A stretch of DNA of 64,000 bases from Flavobacterium daemonense (GCF_007341385.1 NZ_VJYD01000004.1:337518-401517), one strand, 5' to 3'. Positions 9,250-18,353 are shown, counted from the first letter of the stretch. Notes: generated from the sequence alone by a model not told the origin. Program-made: numbers and translations.

Positions 9250-10410
9250 CTATTCGTTTTCTCCGATTTTATTCACCATAAAAATCATCAGAATACCTAA
9301 AAGCGCCATTACCAAAAATGCCCATTTCATGCTAAGATATTCAGAGATGAAACCTACCATTGGCGGTACTAGTAAAAATCCTAAATAACCAATTGTCGAA
9401 ATCGAAGTCAATGCAGAACCGCTGCTTAATTTTGAAGATCTTCCGGCAATGCTGAATACTAAAGGAACGACACACGAAACCCCGAACCCGATTAACATAT
9501 AACCAAAAATAGTTGGATATGCGTACGGCAGAATAAAACAAATACCAAAACCTACTGTGATTAATATACCGCTGTAAAGCAGGATTTTTTTAGTTCCAAA
9601 TTTCATTACTCCGTAATCGCCAAAAATTCGTCCTAGCGTTACTGCTGTTGCAAAAAACACAAAAGCCGCACTTGTTAATTTTGGAGAAGCTTTTAGAATA
9701 TTTTCGAAATAAATTCCGCTCCAATCGTACATTGTGTTTTCGCAAGCCATTGAAACAAAACAAATCAAGGCAAACTTAACTAAGTTTTTTTCAGGCATTG
9801 AAAAGAATTTCTTCTTCACCGGAACTGGCTCATTATGAATACTCATTGGATAAAAACAAGCCGTAAGCGCCATCATAAAAACACTTACGCCCAATAAATG
9901 GTGCGATGGTGCAACGTGTTGTGTCACCATTACATAACCCAATCCAGCACCTGAGAAAACAGCAATACTCCAAACTGCATGGAAACGTGTTATAATTGAT
10001 TTTGGATATAATTTCTGTACTTCAAGAGACTGCGCATTAATGGACAAATTGAAAATATTTCGAGAAGCTCCAAAAATCAACAGCACAATAACGAGTTGCC
10101 AAACAAAAGCAACCAAACCAGGCAAAGCCAAAACGATATTAAACATAACTGCTCCTAAAAGCATGATGTAGCGACTGCTGTATTTATTTAAAAGCTTTCC
10201 TGTAAAAGGCATTGTAAGCATCAAACCAATTGGAAAAGCAAATAAAACGGCTCCAAATTGCGCTTCGGACAAATGCAATTGTGCTTGTATGTGCGGAATT
10301 CTAGAAACCCAAGACGAATATCCGATTCCAGAGAGAAAGAAAAAAACCGTGTTAGCAATACGATATCCTTTTGGGGTATTTTGGTACTTTTTTAAGAAAG
10401 GTAAAATCAT
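9250..10410 (-). CDS. MFS transporter (YbjJ-like)
   Basis: 386-aa major facilitator superfamily carrier with about 12 transmembrane helices. The N-terminal half includes GIGYSSWVSRIPHIQAQL and a loop 2-3 motif GKLLNKYSSRYIM. The second half has the equivalent DYGVMKFGTKKI. The short loops and the layout resemble the YbjJ/fucose-permease-like branch. The substrate cannot be deduced. It converges with the small lipoprotein gene and is divergent from the DUF4198 gene. CAAAATTA at 10430-10437 on the plus strand reads TAATTTTG for this gene and is a possible -7 element. Confidence 0.88.
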   Translation of the reverse strand: MILPFLKKYQNTPKGYRIANTVFFFLSGIGYSSWVSRIPHIQAQLHLSEAQFGAVLFAFPIGLMLTMPFTGKLLNKYSSRYIMLLGAVMFNIVLALPGLVAFVWQLVIVLLIFGASRNIFNLSINAQSLEVQKLYPKSIITRFHAVWSIAVFSGAGLGYVMVTQHVAPSHHLLGVSVFMMALTACFYPMSIHNEPVPVKKKFFSMPEKNLVKFALICFVSMACENTMYDWSGIYFENILKASPKLTSAAFVFFATAVTLGRIFGDYGVMKFGTKKILLYSGILITVGFGICFILPYAYPTIFGYMLIGFGVSCVVPLVFSIAGRSSKLSSGSALTSISTIGYLGFLLVPPMVGFISEYLSMKWAFLVMALLGILMIFMVNKIGENE

Positions 10411-10593
10411 GAAGTCATTTTTCTGACTGCAAAATTAAGGCTTTTAAAATGAACTTCTTCCTTTTTGCATTGTACTAAATCTTAAAAAAAATGAAAAACT
10501 TCACCAATCTTCTTATTGTTTTATTTTTAATTATTCTAAATAAACTTTAAGTTTGCAACATAATTCTATTTTAATAAACTTAAACTTCCTATT

Positions 10594-11319
10594 ATGAAAT
10601 CGAAAACCTTTAAAACAATTACGTTTATACTTTTAATGTTAGTTGCAAGCCCGAAATTATTTGCACACGCACTTTGGATCGAGACAAAAGCAACTGGAGT
10701 TAAAGGAAAAGCACAAGAAATTTCAGTTTATTTTGGAGAATTTTCAGAAAACGATATTACAAAAGCAGACAAATGGTTTTCGGATCTCAAAGATTTCTCA
10801 TTAGTTGTTGTTAGTCCGTCAAAAAAGGAAACTACATTGACTGCGAAAGCATCAGACAATAAATATCAAGCGTTTTTTACGCCAGATGAAGATGGAGTTT
10901 ATACGATTGTAATGCATCATACCGTTCGAGATGTTTACGGAACAATGAAATTAGATTATAATTCGAGTGCAACTGTAGTTGTTGGCAATAAAACTACGGG
11001 AAATACTATAGAGGCAAATAAAAACCGGATCAGTTTATTTTCTGAAAATGCTGATACAACAAAAAAAGATGCAAAAATAACTGGGGTTGCTGCTTATGAA
11101 GGCGCTTTGGCAAAAAAGACAAAAATCAAAGTAATCGCGCCAAATGGCTGGGAAAAAGAATTATTGACAAACGATAAAGGCGAATTCTCCTTTACTCCTA
11201 TTTGGTCAGGAAATTATATGGTTGAATATGCACACACAGATAAATCGACGGGAGAGCATAATGGTAAAAAATACAATGAAATTTGGAAGATGGCTACTTA
11301 TCAGATTACTGTAAAATAA
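10594..11319 (+). CDS. periplasmic DUF4198-type protein
   Basis: 241-aa exported protein. A signal peptide ends KLFA and cleavage would leave His as mature residue 1 (HALWIETKATG). The first domain, about residues 24-130, matches the DUF4198 pattern, a periplasmic beta-sandwich often found with metal-uptake genes. The C-terminal domain, about 150-240, is a second Ig-like or transthyretin-like fold (IKVIAPNGWEKELLTNDKGEFSF). A -7 element TAAGTTTG lies at 10548-10555. The gene ends at a clear terminator and is followed by a TonB-dependent siderophore-type receptor, so a role in metal handling is likely but unproved. Confidence 0.8.
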   Translation: MKSKTFKTITFILLMLVASPKLFAHALWIETKATGVKGKAQEISVYFGEFSENDITKADKWFSDLKDFSLVVVSPSKKETTLTAKASDNKYQAFFTPDEDGVYTIVMHHTVRDVYGTMKLDYNSSATVVVGNKTTGNTIEANKNRISLFSENADTTKKDAKITGVAAYEGALAKKTKIKVIAPNGWEKELLTNDKGEFSFTPIWSGNYMVEYAHTDKSTGEHNGKKYNEIWKMATYQITVK

Positions 11320-11355
11320 TAATACCCCTTCATTTTTAAATAAATTAGTCTTAGT

Positions 11356-11387
11356 AAAAAACCTTGTTCGGCAGAGCAAGGTTTTTT
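11356..11387 (+). terminator. intrinsic terminator
   Basis: Perfect 11-bp arms AAAAAACCTTG (11356-11366) and CAAGGTTTTTT (11377-11387) with a 10-nt loop and a T-run. It ends the DUF4198 gene and separates it from the TonB receptor. Confidence 0.85.
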
Positions 11388-11396
11388 TGTTTTAAA

Positions 11397-11481
11397 TCAT
11401 TCTTTTAATTCATTCTTTTAATTCATTCTTTTAATTCATTCTTTTAATTCATTCTTTTAATTCATTCTTTTAATTCATTCT
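11397..11481. repeat. 13-bp tandem repeat, 6.5 copies
   Basis: The unit TCATTCTTTTAAT repeats without any mismatch at 11397, 11410, 11423, 11436, 11449 and 11462, followed by a 7-bp partial copy to 11481. It lies directly after the DUF4198 terminator and about 90 bp upstream of the predicted TonB-receptor promoter. It is non-coding. Confidence 0.97.
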
Positions 11482-11510
11482 AAATAAACAAATATACTTT
11501 AAAAACCAAA

Positions 11511-11547
11511 ATCTTAAGCAAATCTTAAGATAAAAATAACTTAAGTT
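11511..11547. promoter_or_regulatory. possible operator: paired CTTAAG palindromes
   Basis: Two perfect 10-bp palindromes, ATCTTAAGAT (11522-11531) and AACTTAAGTT (11538-11547), have centres 16 bp apart. They are preceded by a half-matching ATCTTAAG at 11511-11518. They end 25 bp upstream of the -33 element of the TonB receptor, where an activator site or repressor operator could lie. No regulator is identified. Confidence 0.45.
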
Positions 11548-11572
11548 TAAGTAAGAAAACCCTTTTGTAAAT

Positions 11573-11604
11573 TTTGTTAAACGAGAAATGAAGACTTATA
11601 TTTG
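11573..11604 (+). promoter_or_regulatory. Bacteroidota-type promoter of the TonB receptor
   Basis: TTTG at 11573-11576, a 20-bp spacer, then TATATTTG at 11597-11604. This fits the Flavobacterium/Bacteroides -33/-7 consensus TTTG-N19-TAnnTTTG with one extra spacer base. The start codon follows 37 nt after the -7 element. Confidence 0.75.
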
Positions 11605-11641
11605 CACAGAAAATTATTTTTATTAAATCTAAATAAATCAC

Positions 11642-13870
11642 ATGAAACATAGTTTACTACTTGCTTTATCTTTGATAAGTTTCGGTGCTTATAGCCAAGA
11701 ATTTACAAGTGCAGAAAATACCACAACTGTTAGTGATACCGTTAAAAACAAAAAAGGAGAAATCCTAAATGAGGTAATTATTACCAAAAACAAAGAGCCA
11801 AAACCTGTAACTGCAGTTCGTTCTGGATTAAAACCAATGGATAATCCACAAGCGATACAAGTTATTGGATCTGAAGTTATCGAGCAACAACAAGCGATCA
11901 GATTAAGCGAAGTTCTTAAAAATGCAAATGGTGTATATGTTGGTTCTGCCAGAGGTGGTGCACAGGAATCTTTTTTCTCAAGAGGTTATGACTTGTCAAC
12001 TAACAATATGTTCAAAAATGGATTTCGTTACAATGCAGGTTCTATTCCAGATGTTTCAGGTTTAGATAAAGTAGAATTCCTAAAAGGTGGTTCTGCATTA
12101 TTATTTGGAAATGTTGCGCCTGGTGGAATCGTGAACCTTGTAACAAAAACGCCTCAATTTAAATCTGGTGGAGAAGTATCAATGCAAATAGGAAGTTTTT
12201 CTTATTATAAGCCTTCTTTTGATTTTTATGGAGGCCTTACGAAATCAATTGCTTTCAGAATTAATGGTTCTTACGAAAATTCAGAAAGCTTTAGAGATGT
12301 TGTAAAAAATGAGCGTTTGTATGTAAACCCGTCGTTGCTTTTTCTTGTTAGTCCAAAAACGCAAATTACAGTACAAGGGGATTATTTAACAGCAGACTGG
12401 ACTCCAGATTTTGGAACCGGAATCATTGGTACACAAATCCTTGATTTACCTCGTAATGCTTTTTACGGATCGCTTTGGTCTAATGGAAATACAAAATCTG
12501 CTAGTGCTTCTGCGTTATTAAATCATGATTTTAATAAAAACTGGAAACTTAACTTTAACAGTTCTTATCAAACCTATAATAGAGCTTCAAAATCTACTGC
12601 TCAATTATCTACAATTAAACCTAACGGTGACTGGACAAGACCTTTAGTTCAAAACGAAAACTTAGAACAAATATTAGGTGATCAATTAAGTCTTCAAGGG
12701 AATTTCAATACAGGATCAGTAAAACATCAAATTTTTACAGGTTCAGACTGGGAAAACTCATTTGCAACAGCTTATACTTTTGCGTTTAATCCTGCAAATT
12801 ATGACACAATTAATCTTTTCAACTTTGATCCGTCAACGCAAAGAAATGATATTCCTGATGCAAGAACGACTCAAATAGCAAAAACAGAAACGAACCGTTT
12901 TGGTGTCTATTTTCAGGATTTGATCTCAATTACAGAAAAACTTAAAGTTTTAGCGGGTGTACGTTGGTCTTGGCAAGAAGCTCAAGTTACGACTTACAAA
13001 GAAACTTTGGTAAACGGAAAACAAACTGTAGCTCCAGAAAATTCAGTACCGACAGTTGGTGATAAAAAATTAGATAATGCATTTTCTCCGAAATTTGGAT
13101 TGATATACCAACCAAGAAAAGACATTTCTATTTTTGGTAGCTATTCTACTTCATTTACTCCAAACACAGGAACGACTGCAGATTTAAAACCAATTGCGCC
13201 ATCAATTATTGATCAATATGAAGCAGGTGTTAAAACTGATTTCTTAGAAGGAATGTTAAGCACGAATGTTACGGTTTATCAAATCGTAAACAGCAATTTG
13301 GCTCAAACAGCTGAATTTAAAGCTGACGGAAGCTTAAACACTGACACAAACGTAAAAGTTTTGAGTGGTGAAACTAAAAGTAAAGGTATCGAAATTGATG
13401 TTACTGCAAGACCTATTGAAGGTTTAAATATTATTGCGGGTTACAGCTATAATGACATGCGTTACACTAAAACATCTGGTTTAAACGGAAGTTTTATTGA
13501 AGGTGATCGTCTTGTGAGAACTCCTGCAAACACAGCAAACTTAAGTTTCTTTTACACAGTTTCAGAAGGCTTTTTTAAAGGAGTATCTTTAGGAGCAATT
13601 GGAAATTACATTGGTGACCGTTTAGGTGGATGGAACGATCAATACAGTACAGACACTGTGACGTATCCTGATGGTATCTACCACAGAGAAATTCCGTTAA
13701 AAGGTTATACTACAATTGATGTTTCAGCTGGTTACACTTGGAAAAAAATCTCAATTTTATGTAAATTATCAAACATTACAAACGAGTTAAATTATACTGT
13801 TCACGAAAATTATAGTGTGAACCCAATTCCGCCTCGTCAAATCATGACAAGCTTACGTTACAAATTCTAA
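11642..13870 (+). CDS. TonB-dependent siderophore-type outer-membrane receptor
   Basis: 742-aa TonB-gated outer-membrane receptor of the siderophore group (FhuE/FpvA-like). Signal peptide of about 19 residues (ends AYSQ). The plug domain, about residues 60-180, contains NPQAIQVIGSEVI, the SRGYD motif, VEFLKGGSALLFG and PGGIVNLVTKTP. A 22-strand-type barrel follows and ends PRQIMTSLRYKF with the terminal Phe needed for barrel assembly. The family name rests on the plug motifs; the ligand is unknown. It has its own promoter, tandem repeat and terminator, so it is transcribed separately from the DUF4198 gene 5' to it, yet the pair probably act on the same metal. Confidence 0.93.
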   Translation: MKHSLLLALSLISFGAYSQEFTSAENTTTVSDTVKNKKGEILNEVIITKNKEPKPVTAVRSGLKPMDNPQAIQVIGSEVIEQQQAIRLSEVLKNANGVYVGSARGGAQESFFSRGYDLSTNNMFKNGFRYNAGSIPDVSGLDKVEFLKGGSALLFGNVAPGGIVNLVTKTPQFKSGGEVSMQIGSFSYYKPSFDFYGGLTKSIAFRINGSYENSESFRDVVKNERLYVNPSLLFLVSPKTQITVQGDYLTADWTPDFGTGIIGTQILDLPRNAFYGSLWSNGNTKSASASALLNHDFNKNWKLNFNSSYQTYNRASKSTAQLSTIKPNGDWTRPLVQNENLEQILGDQLSLQGNFNTGSVKHQIFTGSDWENSFATAYTFAFNPANYDTINLFNFDPSTQRNDIPDARTTQIAKTETNRFGVYFQDLISITEKLKVLAGVRWSWQEAQVTTYKETLVNGKQTVAPENSVPTVGDKKLDNAFSPKFGLIYQPRKDISIFGSYSTSFTPNTGTTADLKPIAPSIIDQYEAGVKTDFLEGMLSTNVTVYQIVNSNLAQTAEFKADGSLNTDTNVKVLSGETKSKGIEIDVTARPIEGLNIIAGYSYNDMRYTKTSGLNGSFIEGDRLVRTPANTANLSFFYTVSEGFFKGVSLGAIGNYIGDRLGGWNDQYSTDTVTYPDGIYHREIPLKGYTTIDVSAGYTWKKISILCKLSNITNELNYTVHENYSVNPIPPRQIMTSLRYKF

Positions 13871-13946
13871 TTTTTTGAATTGGATTTTAATTTGTCCAGA
13901 CTTTTTCTGCTTTGAAAACAAAAAAAGTTTTAATTCAAATTTCATC

Positions 13947-13978
13947 AAAAACCTCATTTAGCAATAAATGAGGTTTTT
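13947..13978 (+). terminator. intrinsic terminator
   Basis: Perfect 14-bp arms AAAAACCTCATTTA (13947-13960) and TAAATGAGGTTTTT (13965-13978) closed by a GCAA tetraloop and followed by T residues. It terminates the TonB receptor. It also shows that the open frame running back to TTG 13968 is not the start of the permease. Confidence 0.92.
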
Positions 13979-14042
13979 TGTTTTTTCTATAAATCACTCA
14001 TTTTTTAATTACATTTACTCAACAACAATAAAACCAAATTCT

Positions 14043-15356
14043 ATGTCGGATTCCACGAAAAACCAATTAAAAAAAACGCTCGGATTAAGCTTTAACATTG
14101 CAGTATTAATTGGCGGAACAATTGGAGTCGGGATTTTGCGAACACCTGGATCGATTGCAGAATTATTAAATAATTACTGGCTTATTCTTGCTTCGTGGAT
14201 TTTTGGAGGATTATATGTTTTATTAGGAGCCAATTCCTATGCTGAATTAGCGACAATGCTCCCAAAAGCTGGCGGATCTTATAATTATATCAAACGAGCT
14301 TTTGGCGAATATGCAGGTTTCTTATCAGGTTGGTATGATTATATCTGCAATGCAATTCCGCCCGCTTTTTATTGTATTGTAATAAGCGAATACACGATTA
14401 TTTTATTCCCAGAATTGGCCAATTATTCGAGTGTAATTTCAATTTCTTTACTGGTGGCTTTTGTATTGCTTCATTTGAGCGGAGTTAAAAACGGAAGCGT
14501 AATTCAGCAAATTACCAGCTTCTTAAAAGTGATTTGTTTTGTCGCTTTGGTTGTGGCTTGTTTTATGTACACTGGAACTGAAATTCCGCCAATTAGGACT
14601 GATAATACGATCTTTCAAATTGGACTTGTGTTTGGCTTTTTTAAATCCCTGCAATTAATTATAGGGACTTACAATGGCTGGAATTCTGTTTGTTTTTTTG
14701 CTGAAGAAAATGATGATCCAAACAAAAATATTCCAAAATCATTATACAGCGGCGTTTTAATGGTTGTGGCAATTTATGTTTTAGTAAACGCTGCCTTTTT
14801 TCATGTGTTGCCAATTGAAACTTTGGCAAAATCTAATTTGGCTGCTGCCGATGTTGCCAAGATTCTTTTCGGAGAAAGTGGTGCTAAAATTGTAACGGTG
14901 ATTTCTATTTTCTCCTTAATCAGCATTTTGAACGCTTTTATGATGATTCCCCCAAGGATTCTATACGGATTAAGCCGCGATGGATTTTTTATCGAAAAAG
15001 GAATGCAAGTTAATAAAGGCGGAACACCAATTGTAGCGCTTTTGGTTTCGTCTCTTTTCAGCTTGTTTTTAATTTGTATTGGCTCGTTCGAGTTTCTGTT
15101 TTCATTTGCAGCTTTTATCTCGATTATTGTTTGGGGATTGGCCTATTATTCCCTTTTAAGATTAAGAACCAAAGAACCTGATTTGCCAAGACCTTATCAT
15201 TCTTTTTGGTATCCATGGACAACTATAATTGCGATTGTTGCTTCAATTGCATTATTAATTGGATTTATTTATAGCGACCCAAAAGGTTTTGCAATCATTA
15301 TCGGATTTACGATTGTTTCTTATCCTTTGTTTTTAGTTTTGAAGAGAAGAAAGTAG
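14043..15356 (+). CDS. APC-superfamily amino-acid permease
   Basis: 437-aa transporter of the amino acid-polyamine-organocation superfamily with about 12 helices. The first helix has the unwound substrate motif IGGTIGVGILRTPGSIAE, followed by LLGANSYAELATMLPKAGGSY, which is typical of the family. I place the start at ATG 14043 (MSDSTKNQLKK). The upstream frame passes through the previous terminator and would add a spurious N-terminus. The substrate is unknown. It is a single gene convergent with valS, and the gap between them holds two repeat elements. Confidence 0.9.
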   Translation: MSDSTKNQLKKTLGLSFNIAVLIGGTIGVGILRTPGSIAELLNNYWLILASWIFGGLYVLLGANSYAELATMLPKAGGSYNYIKRAFGEYAGFLSGWYDYICNAIPPAFYCIVISEYTIILFPELANYSSVISISLLVAFVLLHLSGVKNGSVIQQITSFLKVICFVALVVACFMYTGTEIPPIRTDNTIFQIGLVFGFFKSLQLIIGTYNGWNSVCFFAEENDDPNKNIPKSLYSGVLMVVAIYVLVNAAFFHVLPIETLAKSNLAAADVAKILFGESGAKIVTVISIFSLISILNAFMMIPPRILYGLSRDGFFIEKGMQVNKGGTPIVALLVSSLFSLFLICIGSFEFLFSFAAFISIIVWGLAYYSLLRLRTKEPDLPRPYHSFWYPWTTIIAIVASIALLIGFIYSDPKGFAIIIGFTIVSYPLFLVLKRRK

Positions 15357-15391
15357 CACGTTTTTTATTTTCAGAAGAGAACAACACAATC

Positions 15392-15494
15392 TTGTCATTT
15401 CGAGGCACGAGAAATCTTCGCGAGAAGCTCGACATAGATTGGTATTTTTCGTTGCGGAATTACTCACGAAGATTCCTCGTTCCTCGAATGACAA
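15392..15494. repeat. MITE-like inverted-repeat element (TTGTCATT family)
   Basis: Roughly 33-bp terminal inverted repeats, TTGTCATTTCGAGGCACGAG... at 15392-15424 and the near complement ending ...CCTCGAATGACAA at 15463-15494. They differ by one indel and a few mismatches and enclose about 38 bp. There is no coding capacity. A related copy with only the left end lies at 46279-46379. Confidence 0.8.
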
Positions 15495-15512
15495 ACTGTA
15501 TATAAAAACAAC

Positions 15513-15545
15513 AAACCCGACAGGTTTTAAAAACCTGTCGGGTTT
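15513..15545. repeat. 15-3-15 hairpin repeat, copy 1
   Basis: Arms AAACCCGACAGGTTT (15513-15527) and AAACCTGTCGGGTTT (15531-15545), perfect, loop TAA. It lies 25 bp beyond the valS stop and probably serves as its terminator. Identical arms recur at 18949 and 19574. Confidence 0.95.
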
Positions 15546-15569
15546 GATTTTATAAACTCAGTTTGATTC

Positions 15570-18203
15570 TTATTTCAAACCAGCCAAACTTTGCTCGATT
15601 GTAGCAATTTTCGCTAAAGCATCAGCTTGTTTTTGTTTTTCAATATTAAGAACTTTTTCCGGAGCTCCGTTTACGAATTTCTCGTTTGAAAGTTTCGCTT
15701 CTACTGATTTCAAGAAACCTTTTGTGTAATTCAATTCCTCTGTCAATTTTGCAATTTCAGCTTCAACATCGATATTTCCAGTAATCGGAATGAAATATTC
15801 ATTTGATTTTACACGGAATGACAATGCGCCGTCTACTTTTTCAGAAACATATTCGAATGCTGAAACGTTTCCTAATTTCGTTACAACTGAATCGAAATAA
15901 GTTGAAACATTTTCGCTGTTGATTCCTTTTAATTCGATAGCATCTTTAAACGGAATATTTTTGTCTTTTCTAATGGTTCTAATTCCAGAAATTACCTCAA
16001 TTGAATTTTCAAAATCAGCAATCAATTTAGCATCAAATGGTTTTAATTCTGGCCAAGTTGAAACGATTAAAGCTTCTTCCGGAGTTCTGTCAGCAATTAA
16101 TTGCCAAATTTCTTCCGTCAAGAACGGCATAAATGGGTGAAGCAATTTCAAGTTGCTTTCTAACATTTCGATTGCTTTATCAAACGTCGCTTTATCAATT
16201 GGCTGTTGATAAGCCGGTTTGATCATTTCTAAGAACCATGAACAGAAATCATCCCAAACCAATTTATAAATTGCCATCAATGAATCTGAAATTCTGTATT
16301 TCTCAAAATTATCTTCAATATCAACAAGAGTCTGTTGCAACTTCGCTTCGTACCATTCGATTGCCACTTTTGACGATTCTGGCTGTGCGATTGTTTCTGA
16401 AACTTCCCAACCTTTGATCAATTTAAAGGCGTTCCAAATTTTATTCGAAAACGCTTTTCCTTGATTACATAATTCTTCATCAAACATAATATCGTTTCCT
16501 GCAGAAGCACTTAAAAGCAATCCTACACGAACACCATCGGCACCAAACTTATCGATCAAGTCTAAAGGATCAGGAGAATTTCCTAATGATTTAGACATTT
16601 TACGACGTTGTTTATCACGAACTAAACCTGTCAAATATACGTTTGTAAATGGTTTTTCACCTGCATATTCGTAACCTGCGATAATCATTCTGGCAACCCA
16701 GAAAAACAAAATATCCGGACCTGTTACCAAGTCATTTGTAGGATAATAATATTTATAATCTGGACTTTCTGGATCCATTATTCCGCCAAAAACAGACATC
16801 GGCCACAACCAAGATGAAAACCAAGTATCTAAAGCATCAACATCTTGTTTTAAGTTGTCGGTTGTTAGTTGTTGGTTGTTGGTTTTTTCCTTTGCTAATT
16901 TTAAAGCATCTTCGATGTTTTCAGCAACTACAAAATCTTCTTTTCCGTCTCCGTAATAATATGCCGGGATTTGTTGTCCCCACCATAATTGACGAGAAAT
17001 ATTCCAATCACGGATATTGTTCAACCAATGCGCATAAGTGTTTTCGAAACGTTTTGGATGCAATTTAATATCTCCCGTTTCTAAAACCGACTTAATTGCT
17101 GGCTTTACCAAATCTTCCATTTTCAAGAACCATTGATCCGATAATCTTGGTTCGATTACCGCTTTTGTTCTTTCAGATGTTCCTACTTTATTTAAATGGA
17201 TTTCAGTCTTCGCCAAAGCTCCAATTTCTTCTAACTCTTTTGCGATTTCAGTACGAACCACAAAACGGTCTTTTCCTTGATAATGCAATCCGAAGCTGTT
17301 TAAAGTCGCATCTTCATTAAAAATATCAACGATTTCAAGATTGTGTTTTTCTCCTAGCGTTTTGTCATTCATGTCATGCGCCGGAGTAACTTTCAAACAT
17401 CCTGTTCCGAATTCTACATCTACATATTCGTCTTCAATAATTGGAATTACACGACCGCAAATTGGAACGATAGCTTTCTTTCCTTTTAAATGTGCAAAAC
17501 GCTCATCATTTGGATTGATACAAATTGCAGTATCTCCAAAAATGGTTTCTGGACGTGTTGTAGCAATCGTCAAGAAATCTTCTGAACCTTCAATTTTATA
17601 TTTTAAGAAAAATAGCTTTCCTTGTTGTTCTTCATAAATAACTTCTTCGTCAGAAAGAGTCGTTTTTGCTTCAGGATCCCAGTTTACCATTCGGTAACCT
17701 CTGTAGATTAATCCTTTATTGTATAAATCAACAAACGATTTAATTACAGAAGCTGACATATCAGGATCCATAGTAAATTTAGTGCGTTCCCAATCGCATG
17801 AAGCACCTAGTTTTTTAAGTTGCTCTAAGATTGTTCCGCCATATTTATCGGTCCATTCCCAAGCGTGTTTTAGGAATTCTTCGCGAGTCAAATCATTTTT
17901 ATTGATTCCTTCTGCTTTTAATTTAGCAACAACTTTTGCTTCGGTAGCAATAGACGCGTGATCTGTTCCCGGAACCCAGCAAGCATTGAAGCCTTTTAAA
18001 CGTGCACGACGAATTAAAACATCTTGAATTGTATTATTCAGCATATGTCCCATGTGCAGGACACCTGTGACGTTTGGCGGCGGAATTACAATAGTATATG
18101 GCGTTCTATGATCTGGCTCTGAATGAAAGTAATTGTTTTTCATCCAGTAATCATACCATTTATTCTCAATCGTCTTAGCGTCAAATTGTGCTGGAATTGT
18201 CAT
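15570..18203 (-). CDS. valS: valine--tRNA ligase
   Basis: Class I valyl-tRNA synthetase, 877 aa, which charges tRNA-Val and hydrolyses mischarged Thr-tRNA in its editing domain. It has PPPNVTGVLHMGHML with the HMGH signature at residues 50-53, editing-domain motifs such as IATTRPETIFGDTAI, and KMSKS at 535-539. The C-terminal arm is a coiled coil (EAEIAKLTEELNYTKGFLKSVEAKL), as expected. Near residues 440-451 a short stretch containing NNQQLTTDN is encoded by AAC/CAA-type repeats that look like slippage products. It lies in a loop and keeps the frame. The 5' gap holds CGATTAAAC inverted repeats. Confidence 0.97.
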   Translation of the reverse strand: MTIPAQFDAKTIENKWYDYWMKNNYFHSEPDHRTPYTIVIPPPNVTGVLHMGHMLNNTIQDVLIRRARLKGFNACWVPGTDHASIATEAKVVAKLKAEGINKNDLTREEFLKHAWEWTDKYGGTILEQLKKLGASCDWERTKFTMDPDMSASVIKSFVDLYNKGLIYRGYRMVNWDPEAKTTLSDEEVIYEEQQGKLFFLKYKIEGSEDFLTIATTRPETIFGDTAICINPNDERFAHLKGKKAIVPICGRVIPIIEDEYVDVEFGTGCLKVTPAHDMNDKTLGEKHNLEIVDIFNEDATLNSFGLHYQGKDRFVVRTEIAKELEEIGALAKTEIHLNKVGTSERTKAVIEPRLSDQWFLKMEDLVKPAIKSVLETGDIKLHPKRFENTYAHWLNNIRDWNISRQLWWGQQIPAYYYGDGKEDFVVAENIEDALKLAKEKTNNQQLTTDNLKQDVDALDTWFSSWLWPMSVFGGIMDPESPDYKYYYPTNDLVTGPDILFFWVARMIIAGYEYAGEKPFTNVYLTGLVRDKQRRKMSKSLGNSPDPLDLIDKFGADGVRVGLLLSASAGNDIMFDEELCNQGKAFSNKIWNAFKLIKGWEVSETIAQPESSKVAIEWYEAKLQQTLVDIEDNFEKYRISDSLMAIYKLVWDDFCSWFLEMIKPAYQQPIDKATFDKAIEMLESNLKLLHPFMPFLTEEIWQLIADRTPEEALIVSTWPELKPFDAKLIADFENSIEVISGIRTIRKDKNIPFKDAIELKGINSENVSTYFDSVVTKLGNVSAFEYVSEKVDGALSFRVKSNEYFIPITGNIDVEAEIAKLTEELNYTKGFLKSVEAKLSNEKFVNGAPEKVLNIEKQKQADALAKIATIEQSLAGLK

Positions 18204-18211
18204 TTATATAT

Positions 18212-18353
18212 GTTTAATCGTTTATTTGTTTAACCGTTTAATCGGCTTTGATCATTATAATTAAATTGACTTTTTAATTGCTTTTCTGCTCAATAACAAT
18301 ATTCGTAAAATCAATCCAAACGATTAAACAAATAAACGATTAAACAGTTAAAC
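18212..18353. repeat. CGATTAAAC inverted-repeat cluster upstream of valS
   Basis: GTTTAATCG-type units at 18212-18244 face CGATTAAAC-type units at 18321-18353. Each arm is built from two or three 9-bp units with ACAAATAAACG spacers in permuted order. The rest of the 284-bp gap, which must contain the valS promoter, is plain AT-rich sequence. Confidence 0.8.

Noticed and set aside
11397..11481. Possible CRISPR array
   Set aside because: The units are 13 bp and contiguous with no spacers, and there are no cas genes nearby. It is a simple tandem repeat.
13968..14042. Upstream extension of the permease frame
   Set aside because: It starts within the terminator hairpin of the preceding gene and gives a Phe-rich extension. 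ATG 14043 is better.
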